Source: Bact-19 sp038319215 (GTDB taxonomy: Bacteria > Bacteroidota > Bacteroidia > Bacteroidales > ML635J-15). Taken from it: 17,836 nucleotides of DNA. The notes under the pieces were generated by a model. That model was not told the origin of the DNA. It saw nothing but the letters and a program-made list of their open reading frames with translations, and searched no databases. The stretch spans positions 1 to 17,836 of the forward strand of contig JBBQCZ010000080.1 of assembly GCA_038319215.1 (NCBI GenBank). The letters run 5' to 3'. Below are positions 1-7,991 of this stretch, piece after piece; positions within the stretch are counted from its first letter, which is position 1; each line of letters starts with the position of its first letter. The position numbers were made by a program, and so were the translations under genes.

Positions 1-1
1 C

Positions 2-286
2 TTGACAAATTATAATCAAGGTTTAGAACCTAAATCATTCCGTTTTATTGCAATTGATGAAGCCTTTAAATCACAAGATGAAGATAAAGCCCGATATTTG
101 ATTACACTTTGTAAACAGCTTCATTTGCAATTGTTAGTCGTCACGCCAAGCGACAATATCCATATTGTAGAAAATGATATTTCGTTTGTTCATTTTGTAG
201 AACGTAAAGAAGAAAGACATTCTTGGCTGTATGATATGCCTATTGAACAATTCAAAGAAGAAAAAGCAAATTACTTGAAACAATGA
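2..286 (+). CDS. jetC: JetC, SMC-like ATPase of a Wadjet system (C-terminal fragment, cut by window edge)
   Basis: Only the last ~94 codons are in the window; the gene continues to the left. The fragment carries a Walker B segment (FIAIDEAF, with the catalytic-type D-E pair), then a D-loop-like SQDEDKAR. A helix-strand stretch ending in LLVVTPSD follows, as in the C-terminal head lobe of SMC/Rad50-type ATPases. In Wadjet, JetA, JetB and JetC form an SMC (condensin-like) loop-extruding complex that senses small circular DNA and licenses cleavage by JetD. The stop codon overlaps the start of the next gene by four bases (ATGA), which means translational coupling, and that gene is a clear JetD. 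The assignment rests on the Walker B head plus this neighbour. A different SMC-like ATPase is possible but much less likely. jetA and jetB, if present, lie left of the window. Confidence 0.8.
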   Translation: MTNYNQGLEPKSFRFIAIDEAFKSQDEDKARYLITLCKQLHLQLLVVTPSDNIHIVENDISFVHFVERKEERHSWLYDMPIEQFKEEKANYLKQ

Positions 287-1449
287 TTACGCCCAAAGAA
301 ATAAAAGACAAAACCGAAAGAAAATATGTTTCTTTTTTTCTTCAATCTTTGGTTGAGAACAAGCCTTTTGAAAAACTCGTAATTCGTGGCGATAAATCTT
401 ACACCAAATCATCATTACCAGAATTTGAGAAAGAAATTCAACAAATCATTAGCCAATCCAAAGAAAAAAAAGGATTTGGCTATACCTTGGAATTTCAACA
501 AGTAAAAACAAAGTCATTAGGAATACAGGATTTGCCAACCTCAATTTTCTTTGATACTGAAAAAGATTTCTTGAAGTTCTTGGGCAAGGAAAAAGAAGTT
601 GAATTATTCAAAACGAGTGTTGAGAAAATCATTAATGCGTTTCCCGAATTAAAAGATTGGATAATCAAAAACTCCATTAAAGTTGTCAATAATCAATTTG
701 AATGGGAAAGCGTTTTGAAAGTGTGTCAATACTTCAAACAAAATCCTAAACCAAACTTATATATCAGGGAATTACCGATAAATGTTCACACTAAATTCAT
801 TGAAAGAAATCAAGGTTTAATAAAAGATTTGATTGATGTTCTGATTACGGAACACATCAATAAAGATGAAAAACAATTTGAGAAAAGATTTAACCTAAAA
901 TACAGCGAACCACAAATACGATTCAAAATACTTGACAAAGAAATCAGTCAAATTTATTTTTCTGGACTTGACGATTTGGCAATTCCTGTATGCCAATTTG
1001 AAACATTAAACTTGCCAATCAGTAAAGTTTTGGTCGTAGAAAACAAAACAACACTTTATACAACTTTGACTCTTCCAAAAATGGAAAAAACTATCGCAAT
1101 ATTCGGAAGTGGCTATAGTGTGGCTAATTTGAAAAATGTGAAGTGGTTTGAAAATATTGAATTACTTTATTGGGGAGACATTGATGTGCAAGGTTTTGAA
1201 ATTTTATCTCAATTCAGGGGGTATTTTCAGCAGACAAAAAGTGTTTTAATGGATTATGTAACCTTTGGAAAATTCTTCGAAAATGATTTTGGAACCCCTA
1301 CAAATATAAGCACAGTATTAAATTTGACTTTACGGGAACAAGAACTATATGATATTTTAAAAACTAATAATTATCGACTTGAACAAGAGAAAATTCCGTT
1401 TGATTATGCCAATCAGTTTTTTAATAATGAAATAAGCCTCGCTCCCTAG
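283..1449 (+). CDS. jetD: JetD, Toprim-type nuclease subunit of Wadjet (DUF3322/DUF2220 family)
   Basis: A 388-residue protein with the layout of JetD: an N-terminal alpha-rich arm (about 1-190) and a C-terminal Toprim-like DUF2220 domain. The Toprim acidic residues are visible: E253 in VLVVENKTT, and D299 and D301 in the WGDIDVQGFEIL block. The tail RLEQEKIPFDY near the C-terminus is also typical of the family. From family knowledge, JetD resembles the topoisomerase VI/Spo11 A subunit and cleaves plasmid DNA once the JetABC complex has extruded it. The gene overlaps jetC by four bases and is the last of the operon. Its final codons run directly into a G+C-rich island starting near 1437, so the last few residues (ISLAP) may have been altered by whatever placed that island. 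No catalytic residue is missing and the length is normal. Confidence 0.88.
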   Translation: MITPKEIKDKTERKYVSFFLQSLVENKPFEKLVIRGDKSYTKSSLPEFEKEIQQIISQSKEKKGFGYTLEFQQVKTKSLGIQDLPTSIFFDTEKDFLKFLGKEKEVELFKTSVEKIINAFPELKDWIIKNSIKVVNNQFEWESVLKVCQYFKQNPKPNLYIRELPINVHTKFIERNQGLIKDLIDVLITEHINKDEKQFEKRFNLKYSEPQIRFKILDKEISQIYFSGLDDLAIPVCQFETLNLPISKVLVVENKTTLYTTLTLPKMEKTIAIFGSGYSVANLKNVKWFENIELLYWGDIDVQGFEILSQFRGYFQQTKSVLMDYVTFGKFFENDFGTPTNISTVLNLTLREQELYDILKTNNYRLEQEKIPFDYANQFFNNEISLAP

Positions 1450-1680
1450 TCAAGCACATTGGCTGGTCGCTCAAAAAAGCCACCACACGACCAAAACCTG
1501 CAAAAGAGCTTGCATACCCAAACGCACGGCAGACAGAAACGATGTGGCAAATTGATAGAAAAATGACATGAAACAATGAACGCCAGCCCCTAACAACGTG
1601 TATAAAACATTTGGCAGTCTCAGCTAGCTCGGATTTAACTGGCGGCGAGCTCATCGGAGCTAAATCCGCGCCAGCGAGGG
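1437..1680. mobile_element. G+C-rich intergenic island with half of an attC-like site
   Basis: This 244-base stretch fills most of the 351-base gap behind jetD and is sharply different from its surroundings. A hand count gives 120 G+C in 1441-1680 (50%), against roughly a third in neighbouring DNA. It is bounded by a 7-bp inverted pair, CCTCGCT at 1437-1443 and AGCGAGG at 1673-1679. At 1588-1596 CCCTAACAA matches the RYYYAAC-AA end of integron attC sites, followed by GTGTATAAAACATTTGGC. The expected right partner (a complement ending in GTTRRRY) is absent, so only half of a hairpin exists. From memory, long hairpins of this kind follow accessory genes in Bacteroidota; I could not search. The last 120 bases (1681-1800) return to AT-rich DNA and carry the next gene's promoter. 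I see no credible gene in the island. Confidence 0.45.
1630..1674. repeat. Crossing inverted repeats inside the G+C-rich island
   Basis: CGGATTTA (1630-1637) pairs with TAAATCCG (1661-1668), an 8-bp perfect stem. CTGGCG (1639-1644) pairs with CGCCAG (1669-1674), a 6-bp perfect stem. The two pairings cross, so they form either alternative hairpins or a pseudoknot. GAGCTC at 1647-1652 is itself a palindrome in the loop. The first stem, followed by a T-rich stretch after 1680, could also end transcription of the Wadjet operon. Confidence 0.5.
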
Positions 1681-1713
1681 ATTTTATTTTAATACTTGAA
1701 TATAATTTCATGA

Positions 1714-1745
1714 TTTCATACACTAAATAATTTTCACTATCTTTG
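1714..1745 (+). promoter_or_regulatory. Probable Bacteroidota-type promoter of the metalloprotease gene
   Basis: The -7 box TATCTTTG (1738-1745) fits the Bacteroidota consensus TAnnTTTG exactly. A weak -33 element, TTTC at 1714-1717, sits 20 bases upstream, the usual spacing. Transcription would start around 1750, giving a leader of about 50 bases before the ATG at 1801. Confidence 0.5.
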
Positions 1746-1800
1746 GATAACTAATTAACCCTGCATGTAAATAATATTTTAAACTTTAGATAAACTTAAT

Positions 1801-4236
1801 ATGGCAAAATTTATTACTATATTTTCTATTTTATTATTGTGTTTTTGTGAACTCCATGCTCAATTTCCTTATGGTACCGCAAATATTACTGATGGAAGTG
1901 TTAGTTGTAAAACTATTACAACTGTTAACACAACGATAGATGATAAAGTCGTTTCTAAAACTATTTCTGAAGCAAGTTTTAGCACTTCATTGAAAATTGC
2001 TTTTTATCATAATGCGGAGGATATTGACCAGTATGATGTAAAAAAACATCCAAATAAAGACTTGCCAAATATTGCTTCTGGCAGCAATTATGTTCGAACT
2101 TTAAATGAAAACGAAACTCTTGCAACAGCTAGAATCCCAAGATTTCCCACACAATTGTCGTATTCAAATAAAACTTGGGGTACCGACCCATGTGATTATT
2201 CCAACGATAAAGCAATCATGTTAACACAAGTATTTGGTGTTGGGCAGGTCGCTGACGAAAAAAGAGGAGTAAGTGTTGGTATTACTGGTATTAAAGGTGA
2301 AAAGGGATTTTTTATTGTAAAGGTATTTGCTGGCGGCGGATGGGGAAAAATTACAGATTTGCCATTGATGGGAAACGAGTTTAGACCCGACCCAGACGAT
2401 GAATATAAATGTAAATGGTTGCCAATTCAAGGTGATAATGCATACATCATGACTGGTCCACAAACCTCCGAACTTTTTTTGGGGAGTACAGAAATTCCTG
2501 AATTATTTGAAAAAGTTGGACCTGGATATTATAGAAAAATTGAACGTCCTGAGGATTCTCAGACCGAAATAATTACTGAGTATAAATTGCTAAAGATTGA
2601 TACCGCTCAAATTCTTGGTTATGTGAGAAATAAACCTGCTTTTAAATCTTTCAATATGATTGGTTCTTATCGTCAAGTTGTTAAGAATCTCGCATCAAAT
2701 GAAGTTACGGAGACAATAGAAGTGTGCACTGTAACTTTAAATTTCGGTAAATATAAAAACGATTTACTACTATCAACAGTAGATGAAGAAGAATATCATG
2801 TGTGGTTGCCAGAGTCTAGAGAGGCTAACAAAGATGTTTTAAAAGTAAAGGCAGTTCTTACATCAGAAGATGATGAACCAACTGACACACTGTATTTTTC
2901 GCTAAGCGATGTAAGCAATTATCCTGGTAATTGTACAAATTTTCCCAAAAAGCAAGATGGAAAATCTCCGGATTTAAGAAGTGATATGAGATTCTCACCA
3001 AAACAAAGCGATACAAATGTTGAATTTATAGATAGTTGCCATTTAAAAACAAAAAGTAGAGTAAGAGAAGCAACTGTCGATATTGAAATTGATGATTTTG
3101 GAGCCTTTGGAAGGGTAGAAGTTAAAGCTGCTACAAAAAATGTAAATGGGCTTAGTAAGTATAATAATGAAGTTGGTCTGATTTTACCAGAAGATGAAAA
3201 TAATAATTTCATCGCTGACAAATGGGAGAAAGATGTTGGCGTTTTTGAAAGGTCGCTTGAGCCAAAAGATGATTCTGACAGATATCCAGAATATAATGAT
3301 TATGACAAGGGCGATGGTTGGAGCGTTTTTGAAGAATATCGTGGCTTTTATACTGAGGCTGACTATCTCGAAAAGCCAGACAATGTAAAAAGAAAAGGCG
3401 AATTTGTGCGTACTGACCCAAATTATAAAGACGTATTTGTTTTCGATGATACCCATACTTTATTTGTAACTAATTTTGTGCCTTCTAATGCTGCAAAACT
3501 AAATTGGCACACTCTTAATGATAAACAGGTGATTCATTACAGTTCTACTTTGATAAATAATAGTCTTATGACTAATAACGAATTAACTCAGCCTTTAGTT
3601 GACGCTATGTCTAAGTTTGATCACCGCTGGGTAAATTATAATACTCCAGAAAAATATAGGTTGAAAAAGCATTATTGCATTTTTATGATGTATTCTGATT
3701 TAATTACTGGAACCGCAAAAATTGGCAAGACATTCTCATATACTGCTAATCCAGAAAAACAAACTCCTATTGATCAATGTGAAATAATCATTTTTCAGCA
3801 AAAATCTACGTTTATGGATGCAATTAGACAAAAATGCCCGGCGCAAATGGCAATTGCAGATAAGAATACAATAGGGGAGAATATGTATGTTTCCACAACT
3901 ATTCATGAAGTTGGTCATGCTCTCGGAATTAAGCATCATAGTATAGGAACTGCAAAATTTGAAGATGGGAGCAATGTTATTCCTGTTACAGCCGCAATGA
4001 GAGATGAATACAATGCCGAAAGTGCTGAATATGTGGCTTATGACGATGTCGTATGTGCATGTGGCGTAAAAAGTTGTGCAATGAGATACACATTTATTTA
4101 TTTCGAGGAATTTTCATCAGGAGAACTTTTACACAACTTACAAAATTCTTACTGCATGAAATCGCAAAAATACACTGATTACCTTGGCGTAGAACACGAT
4201 GCTGATGGTTGTTTTAATACAATTTCGGCTAAATAG
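1801..4236 (+). CDS. Secreted metzincin-type zinc metalloprotease with calcium-loop-like motifs
   Basis: An 811-residue exported protein with a signal peptide at 1-21 (cleavage after HAQ). The catalytic zinc site is complete: H702-E703-V-G-H706-A-L-G709-I-K-H712 is the metzincin HExxHxxGxxH signature. M761 in SCAMRY is a plausible Met-turn about 50 residues later. Three cysteines (C752, C754, C759) crowd the stretch before the Met-turn. Two acidic segments, PEDENNNFIADKWE (463-476) and DKGDGWSVFEEYRGF (502-516), resemble Ca-binding loops seen in large secreted Bacteroidota proteins. The first ~440 residues are unrecognised. No T9SS sorting domain is present at the C-terminus, unlike the neighbours, so it is probably periplasmic or released another way. 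The substrate is unknown. It has its own promoter and lies 181 bases from the next gene. The class call is firm; placement within the metzincins (matrixin-like or pappalysin-like) is not. Confidence 0.75.
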   Translation: MAKFITIFSILLLCFCELHAQFPYGTANITDGSVSCKTITTVNTTIDDKVVSKTISEASFSTSLKIAFYHNAEDIDQYDVKKHPNKDLPNIASGSNYVRTLNENETLATARIPRFPTQLSYSNKTWGTDPCDYSNDKAIMLTQVFGVGQVADEKRGVSVGITGIKGEKGFFIVKVFAGGGWGKITDLPLMGNEFRPDPDDEYKCKWLPIQGDNAYIMTGPQTSELFLGSTEIPELFEKVGPGYYRKIERPEDSQTEIITEYKLLKIDTAQILGYVRNKPAFKSFNMIGSYRQVVKNLASNEVTETIEVCTVTLNFGKYKNDLLLSTVDEEEYHVWLPESREANKDVLKVKAVLTSEDDEPTDTLYFSLSDVSNYPGNCTNFPKKQDGKSPDLRSDMRFSPKQSDTNVEFIDSCHLKTKSRVREATVDIEIDDFGAFGRVEVKAATKNVNGLSKYNNEVGLILPEDENNNFIADKWEKDVGVFERSLEPKDDSDRYPEYNDYDKGDGWSVFEEYRGFYTEADYLEKPDNVKRKGEFVRTDPNYKDVFVFDDTHTLFVTNFVPSNAAKLNWHTLNDKQVIHYSSTLINNSLMTNNELTQPLVDAMSKFDHRWVNYNTPEKYRLKKHYCIFMMYSDLITGTAKIGKTFSYTANPEKQTPIDQCEIIIFQQKSTFMDAIRQKCPAQMAIADKNTIGENMYVSTTIHEVGHALGIKHHSIGTAKFEDGSNVIPVTAAMRDEYNAESAEYVAYDDVVCACGVKSCAMRYTFIYFEEFSSGELLHNLQNSYCMKSQKYTDYLGVEHDADGCFNTISAK

Positions 4237-4261
4237 ATAGATTTTTGTGAATAATAAAACA

Positions 4262-4269
4262 TACTTTTG
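4262..4269 (+). promoter_or_regulatory. Candidate -7 box for the five-gene surface operon
   Basis: TACTTTTG fits TAnnTTTG. The nearest upstream TTTG (4244-4247) is only 14 bases away, short of the usual 19-21, so the -33 element is doubtful. Start of transcription would leave a leader of about 140 bases. The rest of 4237-4417 is AT-rich with no recognisable gene or terminator. Confidence 0.3.
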
Positions 4270-4417
4270 AGGAGCGAAAAACTTTTTCTATTTACCATGT
4301 CGAACGAATTTTCATCTATTTCTCCTACACTTTCAAACCCAAAACCTCCACATTCAAATTGTCATGAAAGATTTAGCCACTATTTATTATAATTGTAAAA
4401 AATTTAAATTAAAATTT

Positions 4418-4912
4418 ATGAAAGAAAAGAGCTTAAAATTATTGCTCCTCATTTGTTTAGTTTTTCTTTTGGATCTTGGGTTAAATGCTCAAGTTGTCAT
4501 TGAGCGTCAGGCAATATCCTCGGGGGGTAATTCCTTTGTAATGGCAAACGAGAACTATCAGATTACATCAACTATAGGTCAACCAGTTGCTGGAACTATG
4601 GCAAACGAAAATTATATTGTTACGGCTGGTTTTCAGCAAAGCGGGTTGAGTTTGGTAAATATTTTTACTGCAATAGATGCTGGGATTTCCGTATTCCCTA
4701 ATCCTACAACTGATTTTGTAATGCTTAAATCGGATTTGTCAGATTACTTATTAAGAATCTATGATTCAAAAGGCTCAATTGTGTTTTCTAAAGTAAAGAC
4801 ATCAGGTAATTTTGTTGTTGATTTAACTTCATACCCTGCCGGCGAATATATATTACAGGTATATAGCCAAAAAGAAAATTTATTATCAAGTACTAAAATC
4901 ATTAAAAATTAA
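4418..4912 (+). CDS. Short T9SS type A sorting-domain cargo protein
   Basis: I start at the ATG at 4418 because it places a clean signal peptide (MKEKSLKLLLL..., cleavage after NAQ near residue 25) at the N-terminus. An in-frame ATG at 4364 would add 18 polar residues in front. The mature protein is small. A segment of about 60 residues holds a duplicated MANENY motif (MANENYQITSTIGQPVAGT, then MANENYIVTAGFQQ). From about residue 88 to 164 there is a complete type A sorting domain beginning ISVFPNPTTDF and ending in a basic KIIKN tail. Such domains direct passage through the T9SS translocon, and the domain is usually removed on exit. A cargo part this short has no obvious enzymatic function. 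It is the first gene of a closely spaced run of five. Confidence 0.8.
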   Translation: MKEKSLKLLLLICLVFLLDLGLNAQVVIERQAISSGGNSFVMANENYQITSTIGQPVAGTMANENYIVTAGFQQSGLSLVNIFTAIDAGISVFPNPTTDFVMLKSDLSDYLLRIYDSKGSIVFSKVKTSGNFVVDLTSYPAGEYILQVYSQKENLLSSTKIIKN

Positions 4913-4915
4913 ACC

Positions 4916-5839
4916 ATGAATATGAAAATGACATTAAGCCTTTTATTGGCATTTATTTTATGCAATTCGATTGCTGTTTTTGCGCAAACACGAGAACAAA
5001 ACAACGGAATAACTTACCAGGCTGTTATGAGAGATGGTGGTGGAAATATTCTACCCAATCAAGAATTTAATTTCAGATTTGATTTTACTAATACTGCCGA
5101 ATTTGTGATATCCTATTCGGAACTGCATACCGTATCTTCTGATGATTTTGGAATCGTAAATTTGGTATTACTTCACGGAATTGCTATTGGTGGAACACAT
5201 TTTTATGATGTGGATTGGGAAAATGGGAGAGTAAGTATTGCAGTTATTATTAATGAGGTTGAAATGGGAACAATAGAATTTACTGATGTGCCTTACGCAA
5301 AGTATTCTGATTATTCTGGAGGTCTTGTAAATCCGCTTTTTTCTGAAACTTTCTCTGATGTTTCTATTGTTGTTGATGAACTTGTGGATGGTTCTCTTTT
5401 GCAATATCACAATGGCAATTGGCAAAACCAGTCTGCTCTTGTAGTAGTCGGTGACAGTGTGGGTATAGGAGTTGCTACTCCAGCAGAAAAGCTTGAAGTT
5501 AATGGAAATATCAAATCTCATGGAGAGATAAATTGTCAAAAAACTGGTACTGCAAATCTAGTCCCAATTGCTTATGGATTGATTAATTCTGATGGAACAA
5601 CTGTAGCAACTAATACAACAGCAAATGTTTCTGTAGCTAAGCAAAGTACGGGTGTTTACTATGTTACTATTGCTGACGAAAATTACACTTATTTTAATTA
5701 TGTCCCAATCTTAACAACCACTACGACTGGCAATATTGCTAATTCTGGTAGTGTTAATGGTCAAATGATTATTAACGTTACTGATTCATCTGGAACCCCT
5801 AGCGGCGGTAAAGTCTATTTTGTAATATATAAAATGTAA
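4916..5839 (+). CDS. Exported tail-fibre-like protein with a GIGxxxPxxKLEVxG motif
   Basis: A 307-residue protein with a signal peptide (about 1-24, ending VFAQ). Residues 33-135 resemble a domain common in Bacteroidota surface proteins, opening with GITYQAVMRDGGGNILPNQ and closing in VPYAKYS. A collar motif, VGIGVATPAEKLEVNG (182-197), follows; it is shared with phage tail-fibre and S74-peptidase-type proteins. The glycine/threonine-rich C-terminal ~100 residues look like beta structure. No T9SS sorting domain is visible and no S74 peptidase domain follows the collar, so this is a shorter form. The gene begins three bases after the previous stop, indicating co-transcription. An alternative start at the ATG at 4922 also preserves the signal peptide. 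A structural or adhesive surface role is inferred from domain resemblance only. Confidence 0.65.
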   Translation: MNMKMTLSLLLAFILCNSIAVFAQTREQNNGITYQAVMRDGGGNILPNQEFNFRFDFTNTAEFVISYSELHTVSSDDFGIVNLVLLHGIAIGGTHFYDVDWENGRVSIAVIINEVEMGTIEFTDVPYAKYSDYSGGLVNPLFSETFSDVSIVVDELVDGSLLQYHNGNWQNQSALVVVGDSVGIGVATPAEKLEVNGNIKSHGEINCQKTGTANLVPIAYGLINSDGTTVATNTTANVSVAKQSTGVYYVTIADENYTYFNYVPILTTTTTGNIANSGSVNGQMIINVTDSSGTPSGGKVYFVIYKM

Positions 5840-5851
5840 AAATAATTAACC

Positions 5852-7522
5852 ATGAAAAAGAAAATTTTATTTTTGGCTGCGGCCTTTATTTCTACCTTTG
5901 GTTTTGCTCAAAACCAAATCGAATTGCTAAAAGACTTTCACAATGGAGCTGGCGGTTATTATTCAATTGGCGAAATTTATGAATGGGAAAATCACGGTCT
6001 GACATTTTTTAACATGACCTCTACAGAATTTGGCGATGAACTTTATGTTTCAGATGGAACAACTGAAGGAACAAAATTGTTGAAGGATATTAATATTGGC
6101 ACATTTGATGGAGATCCTGAAATGTTTTGTGCTGCCGGTGATTATGTATATTTCAGAGCTTTTGATGGACTTACAGGTAACGAATTGTGGAAAACCGACG
6201 GAACCGAAGAAGGTACAAGTTTGGTGAGAAAATTAAATCCTGTTAGCTCAACACTAGATTTGTTCCATTACGGTGCATTTAACGGAAAACTATACTTTTG
6301 TGGTAATAAAGGGAATGGTGTAGGTTACGAGCTTTGCGTTTCTGATGGGACAGAAGACGGAACTGATTTGCTTGTGGATATTAATACAAATACTAACGGT
6401 AGTTCAGAGCCTAATTATTTTACAGTATTTAACGGTAAACTTTATTTTAGTGCATTTGATGGTATTAATGGTAATGAATTATGGGTAACAGACGGAACTG
6501 CTGAAGGGACATCAATGTTTGCAGATATTGCCGATGGTGCAGGTTCTTCATTTCCAAAAATTTTGGGTGTTTGCGGAGATAAACTTTTTTTTAATGCTTA
6601 TAGCGATGCTCTAGGAACAGAATTATATGTAACCGACGGAACTCCTCAAGGAACAATGATGCTTAAAGATGCTAATGAGAATGGAGGGTCAATTGATGAT
6701 AATGTTAATTATACCTGTTTTAATAATAAATTTTTCTACACTTGCGACGACGGAATTCACGGTAAAGAATTGTGGATGAGCGATGGAACTTCTGCAGGAA
6801 CTAATTTTTTTACTGAATCCTGCACTGAGGTCAACTCGTCTGAACAACCAGTAGGATCCAATGTTCGAAATTTTGCAGTTGTGAACAATAAATTGTATTA
6901 CACTGCTACTTCAACCGCATCTGCTTATCAAGATCAATTATTTGAATCCGATGGAACTGTAGAAGGGACTCATGTTTACAATAATATTCCTGTTTCAGAA
7001 TTGTCAAATGTTCTAACAACAATCTTTTGTAATGATAGGCTTTTCTTTTATGGTGAATATCCGACGTATTTTAGAATTATGTCAATTGGTGCAGAATCTT
7101 CCGAGATACTTGTGCATAGTGGTGACGGACTTAATTATATCGATATTGAGAATACCAATTTTATAGGACCATTTTTTACAGTTGCAGATACATTGTGCTT
7201 TCTTGCTGATTTTAATACTGGAATTGGTACTGCTTGGTATAGATTGTTTTATGACAGCTCAGTGGATATAGAAAATAATTTGAATCAGAATTCGGAGTCT
7301 TATGCATTTCCTAACCCGTTTGAGAATGTGTTGAATCTGAATCTTGATAATAGCGAAAATAGCAGCATTGTGATAACTGATATTAAAGGACAGATAATCT
7401 TATCAAAAGAAAATCTTAATGGCAATGTTCAGATTGATCTTTCTGAGTTGTCACAAGGATTATATTTTCTAAAAATTTCATCTGTAAATAAAATAAATAC
7501 TCAAAAATTAATTAAATACTAA
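5852..7522 (+). CDS. T9SS cargo with seven ELWxxDGTxxGT repeats
   Basis: A 556-residue protein with a signal peptide (1-19, ending GFAQ). The body contains seven copies of a ~50-60-residue repeat with the core [G][N/D/T]EL[W/Y]x[S/T]DGTxxGT: GDELYVSDGT, GNELWKTDGT, GYELCVSDGT, GNELWVTDGT, GTELYVTDGT, GKELWMSDGT and a degenerate QDQLFESDGT. Between cores, a second recurring motif (FNGKLYFSAFDG-like) marks another strand pair, so the arrangement suggests a beta-propeller, probably seven-bladed (inference). Residues 484 to 556 are a type A sorting domain starting YAFPNPFENVLNL and ending QKLIKY. The protein is therefore exported through T9SS and either anchored or released. The ligand is unknown. 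The gene starts 12 bases after the upstream gene. Confidence 0.82.
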   Translation: MKKKILFLAAAFISTFGFAQNQIELLKDFHNGAGGYYSIGEIYEWENHGLTFFNMTSTEFGDELYVSDGTTEGTKLLKDINIGTFDGDPEMFCAAGDYVYFRAFDGLTGNELWKTDGTEEGTSLVRKLNPVSSTLDLFHYGAFNGKLYFCGNKGNGVGYELCVSDGTEDGTDLLVDINTNTNGSSEPNYFTVFNGKLYFSAFDGINGNELWVTDGTAEGTSMFADIADGAGSSFPKILGVCGDKLFFNAYSDALGTELYVTDGTPQGTMMLKDANENGGSIDDNVNYTCFNNKFFYTCDDGIHGKELWMSDGTSAGTNFFTESCTEVNSSEQPVGSNVRNFAVVNNKLYYTATSTASAYQDQLFESDGTVEGTHVYNNIPVSELSNVLTTIFCNDRLFFYGEYPTYFRIMSIGAESSEILVHSGDGLNYIDIENTNFIGPFFTVADTLCFLADFNTGIGTAWYRLFYDSSVDIENNLNQNSESYAFPNPFENVLNLNLDNSENSSIVITDIKGQIILSKENLNGNVQIDLSELSQGLYFLKISSVNKINTQKLIKY

Positions 7523-7526
7523 TATT

Positions 7527-7991
7527 ATGAAAGCACGAATTATTTTAATAGCATTTTTTACAACTTGCATGTTTGGATTATCCCAAGCTCAGGTGAAGAT
7601 GAGTTATGAGAAATTTCAGACTTGGGCAAATTCGGCACCTGTAAAAGACTATATGGTTATTGAAACGGAAAATCTAAGCAATGTTATGAGTGTAGTTTTA
7701 TATAAGCCTGATGAGAAAAAAACTTTAACTGTTTTGTCAAGTTTTATGGAAAGATTCAACGATTACAAAATGTTTGATGAGTATGCAGCAGCCGAGGTCT
7801 ATGAATTGAACGGACATAGAGCTGTGTATTATTTTAGTAAATCCAGTAGTTTCTTGAATGTAGAATTTGTAGATTGGAATTTGTCAACCACCTGGATGAC
7901 AAATAAGTTGATTAGTAAGGAAGAACTTGAGGGTTTATATCTTGAATCGGGATTTGATAAAATTATTATAGAACAACAAAAAAATGATTAA
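7527..7991 (+). CDS. Small exported protein of unknown function
   Basis: A 154-residue protein with a clear signal peptide (positive MKAR start, hydrophobic core, cleavage after SQAQ near residue 22). The mature part, about 132 residues, is a mixed alpha/beta sequence with YEKFQTWANSAPVKDYMVIE near the start and an acidic C-terminus. I recognise no domain, sorting signal, lipobox or catalytic motif. It starts four bases after the upstream stop and its own stop overlaps the next ATG, so it sits between the two propeller-like cargos and is almost certainly co-expressed with them. A periplasmic partner or chaperone for those cargos would fit the position, but nothing in the sequence shows this. 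Confidence 0.7.
   Translation: MKARIILIAFFTTCMFGLSQAQVKMSYEKFQTWANSAPVKDYMVIETENLSNVMSVVLYKPDEKKTLTVLSSFMERFNDYKMFDEYAAAEVYELNGHRAVYYFSKSSSFLNVEFVDWNLSTTWMTNKLISKEELEGLYLESGFDKIIIEQQKND

Noticed and set aside
1421..1723. Minus-strand 100-codon reading frame across the G+C-rich island
   Set aside because: It overlaps the end of jetD, spans the inverted repeats, and has no recognisable domain; G+C-rich DNA gives long open frames by chance.
4298..4393. Short frame beginning ATGTCGAACGAA (about 31 codons)
   Set aside because: Biased composition, no ribosome or family evidence, and it overlaps the leader of the next gene.
4364..4417. Upstream ATG for the first T9SS cargo
   Set aside because: It adds 18 mostly polar and basic residues before a good signal peptide, which would be unusual for a Sec substrate.
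5168..5539. Minus-strand 123-codon frame
   Set aside because: Antisense to the tail-fibre-like gene and without any domain or start context.
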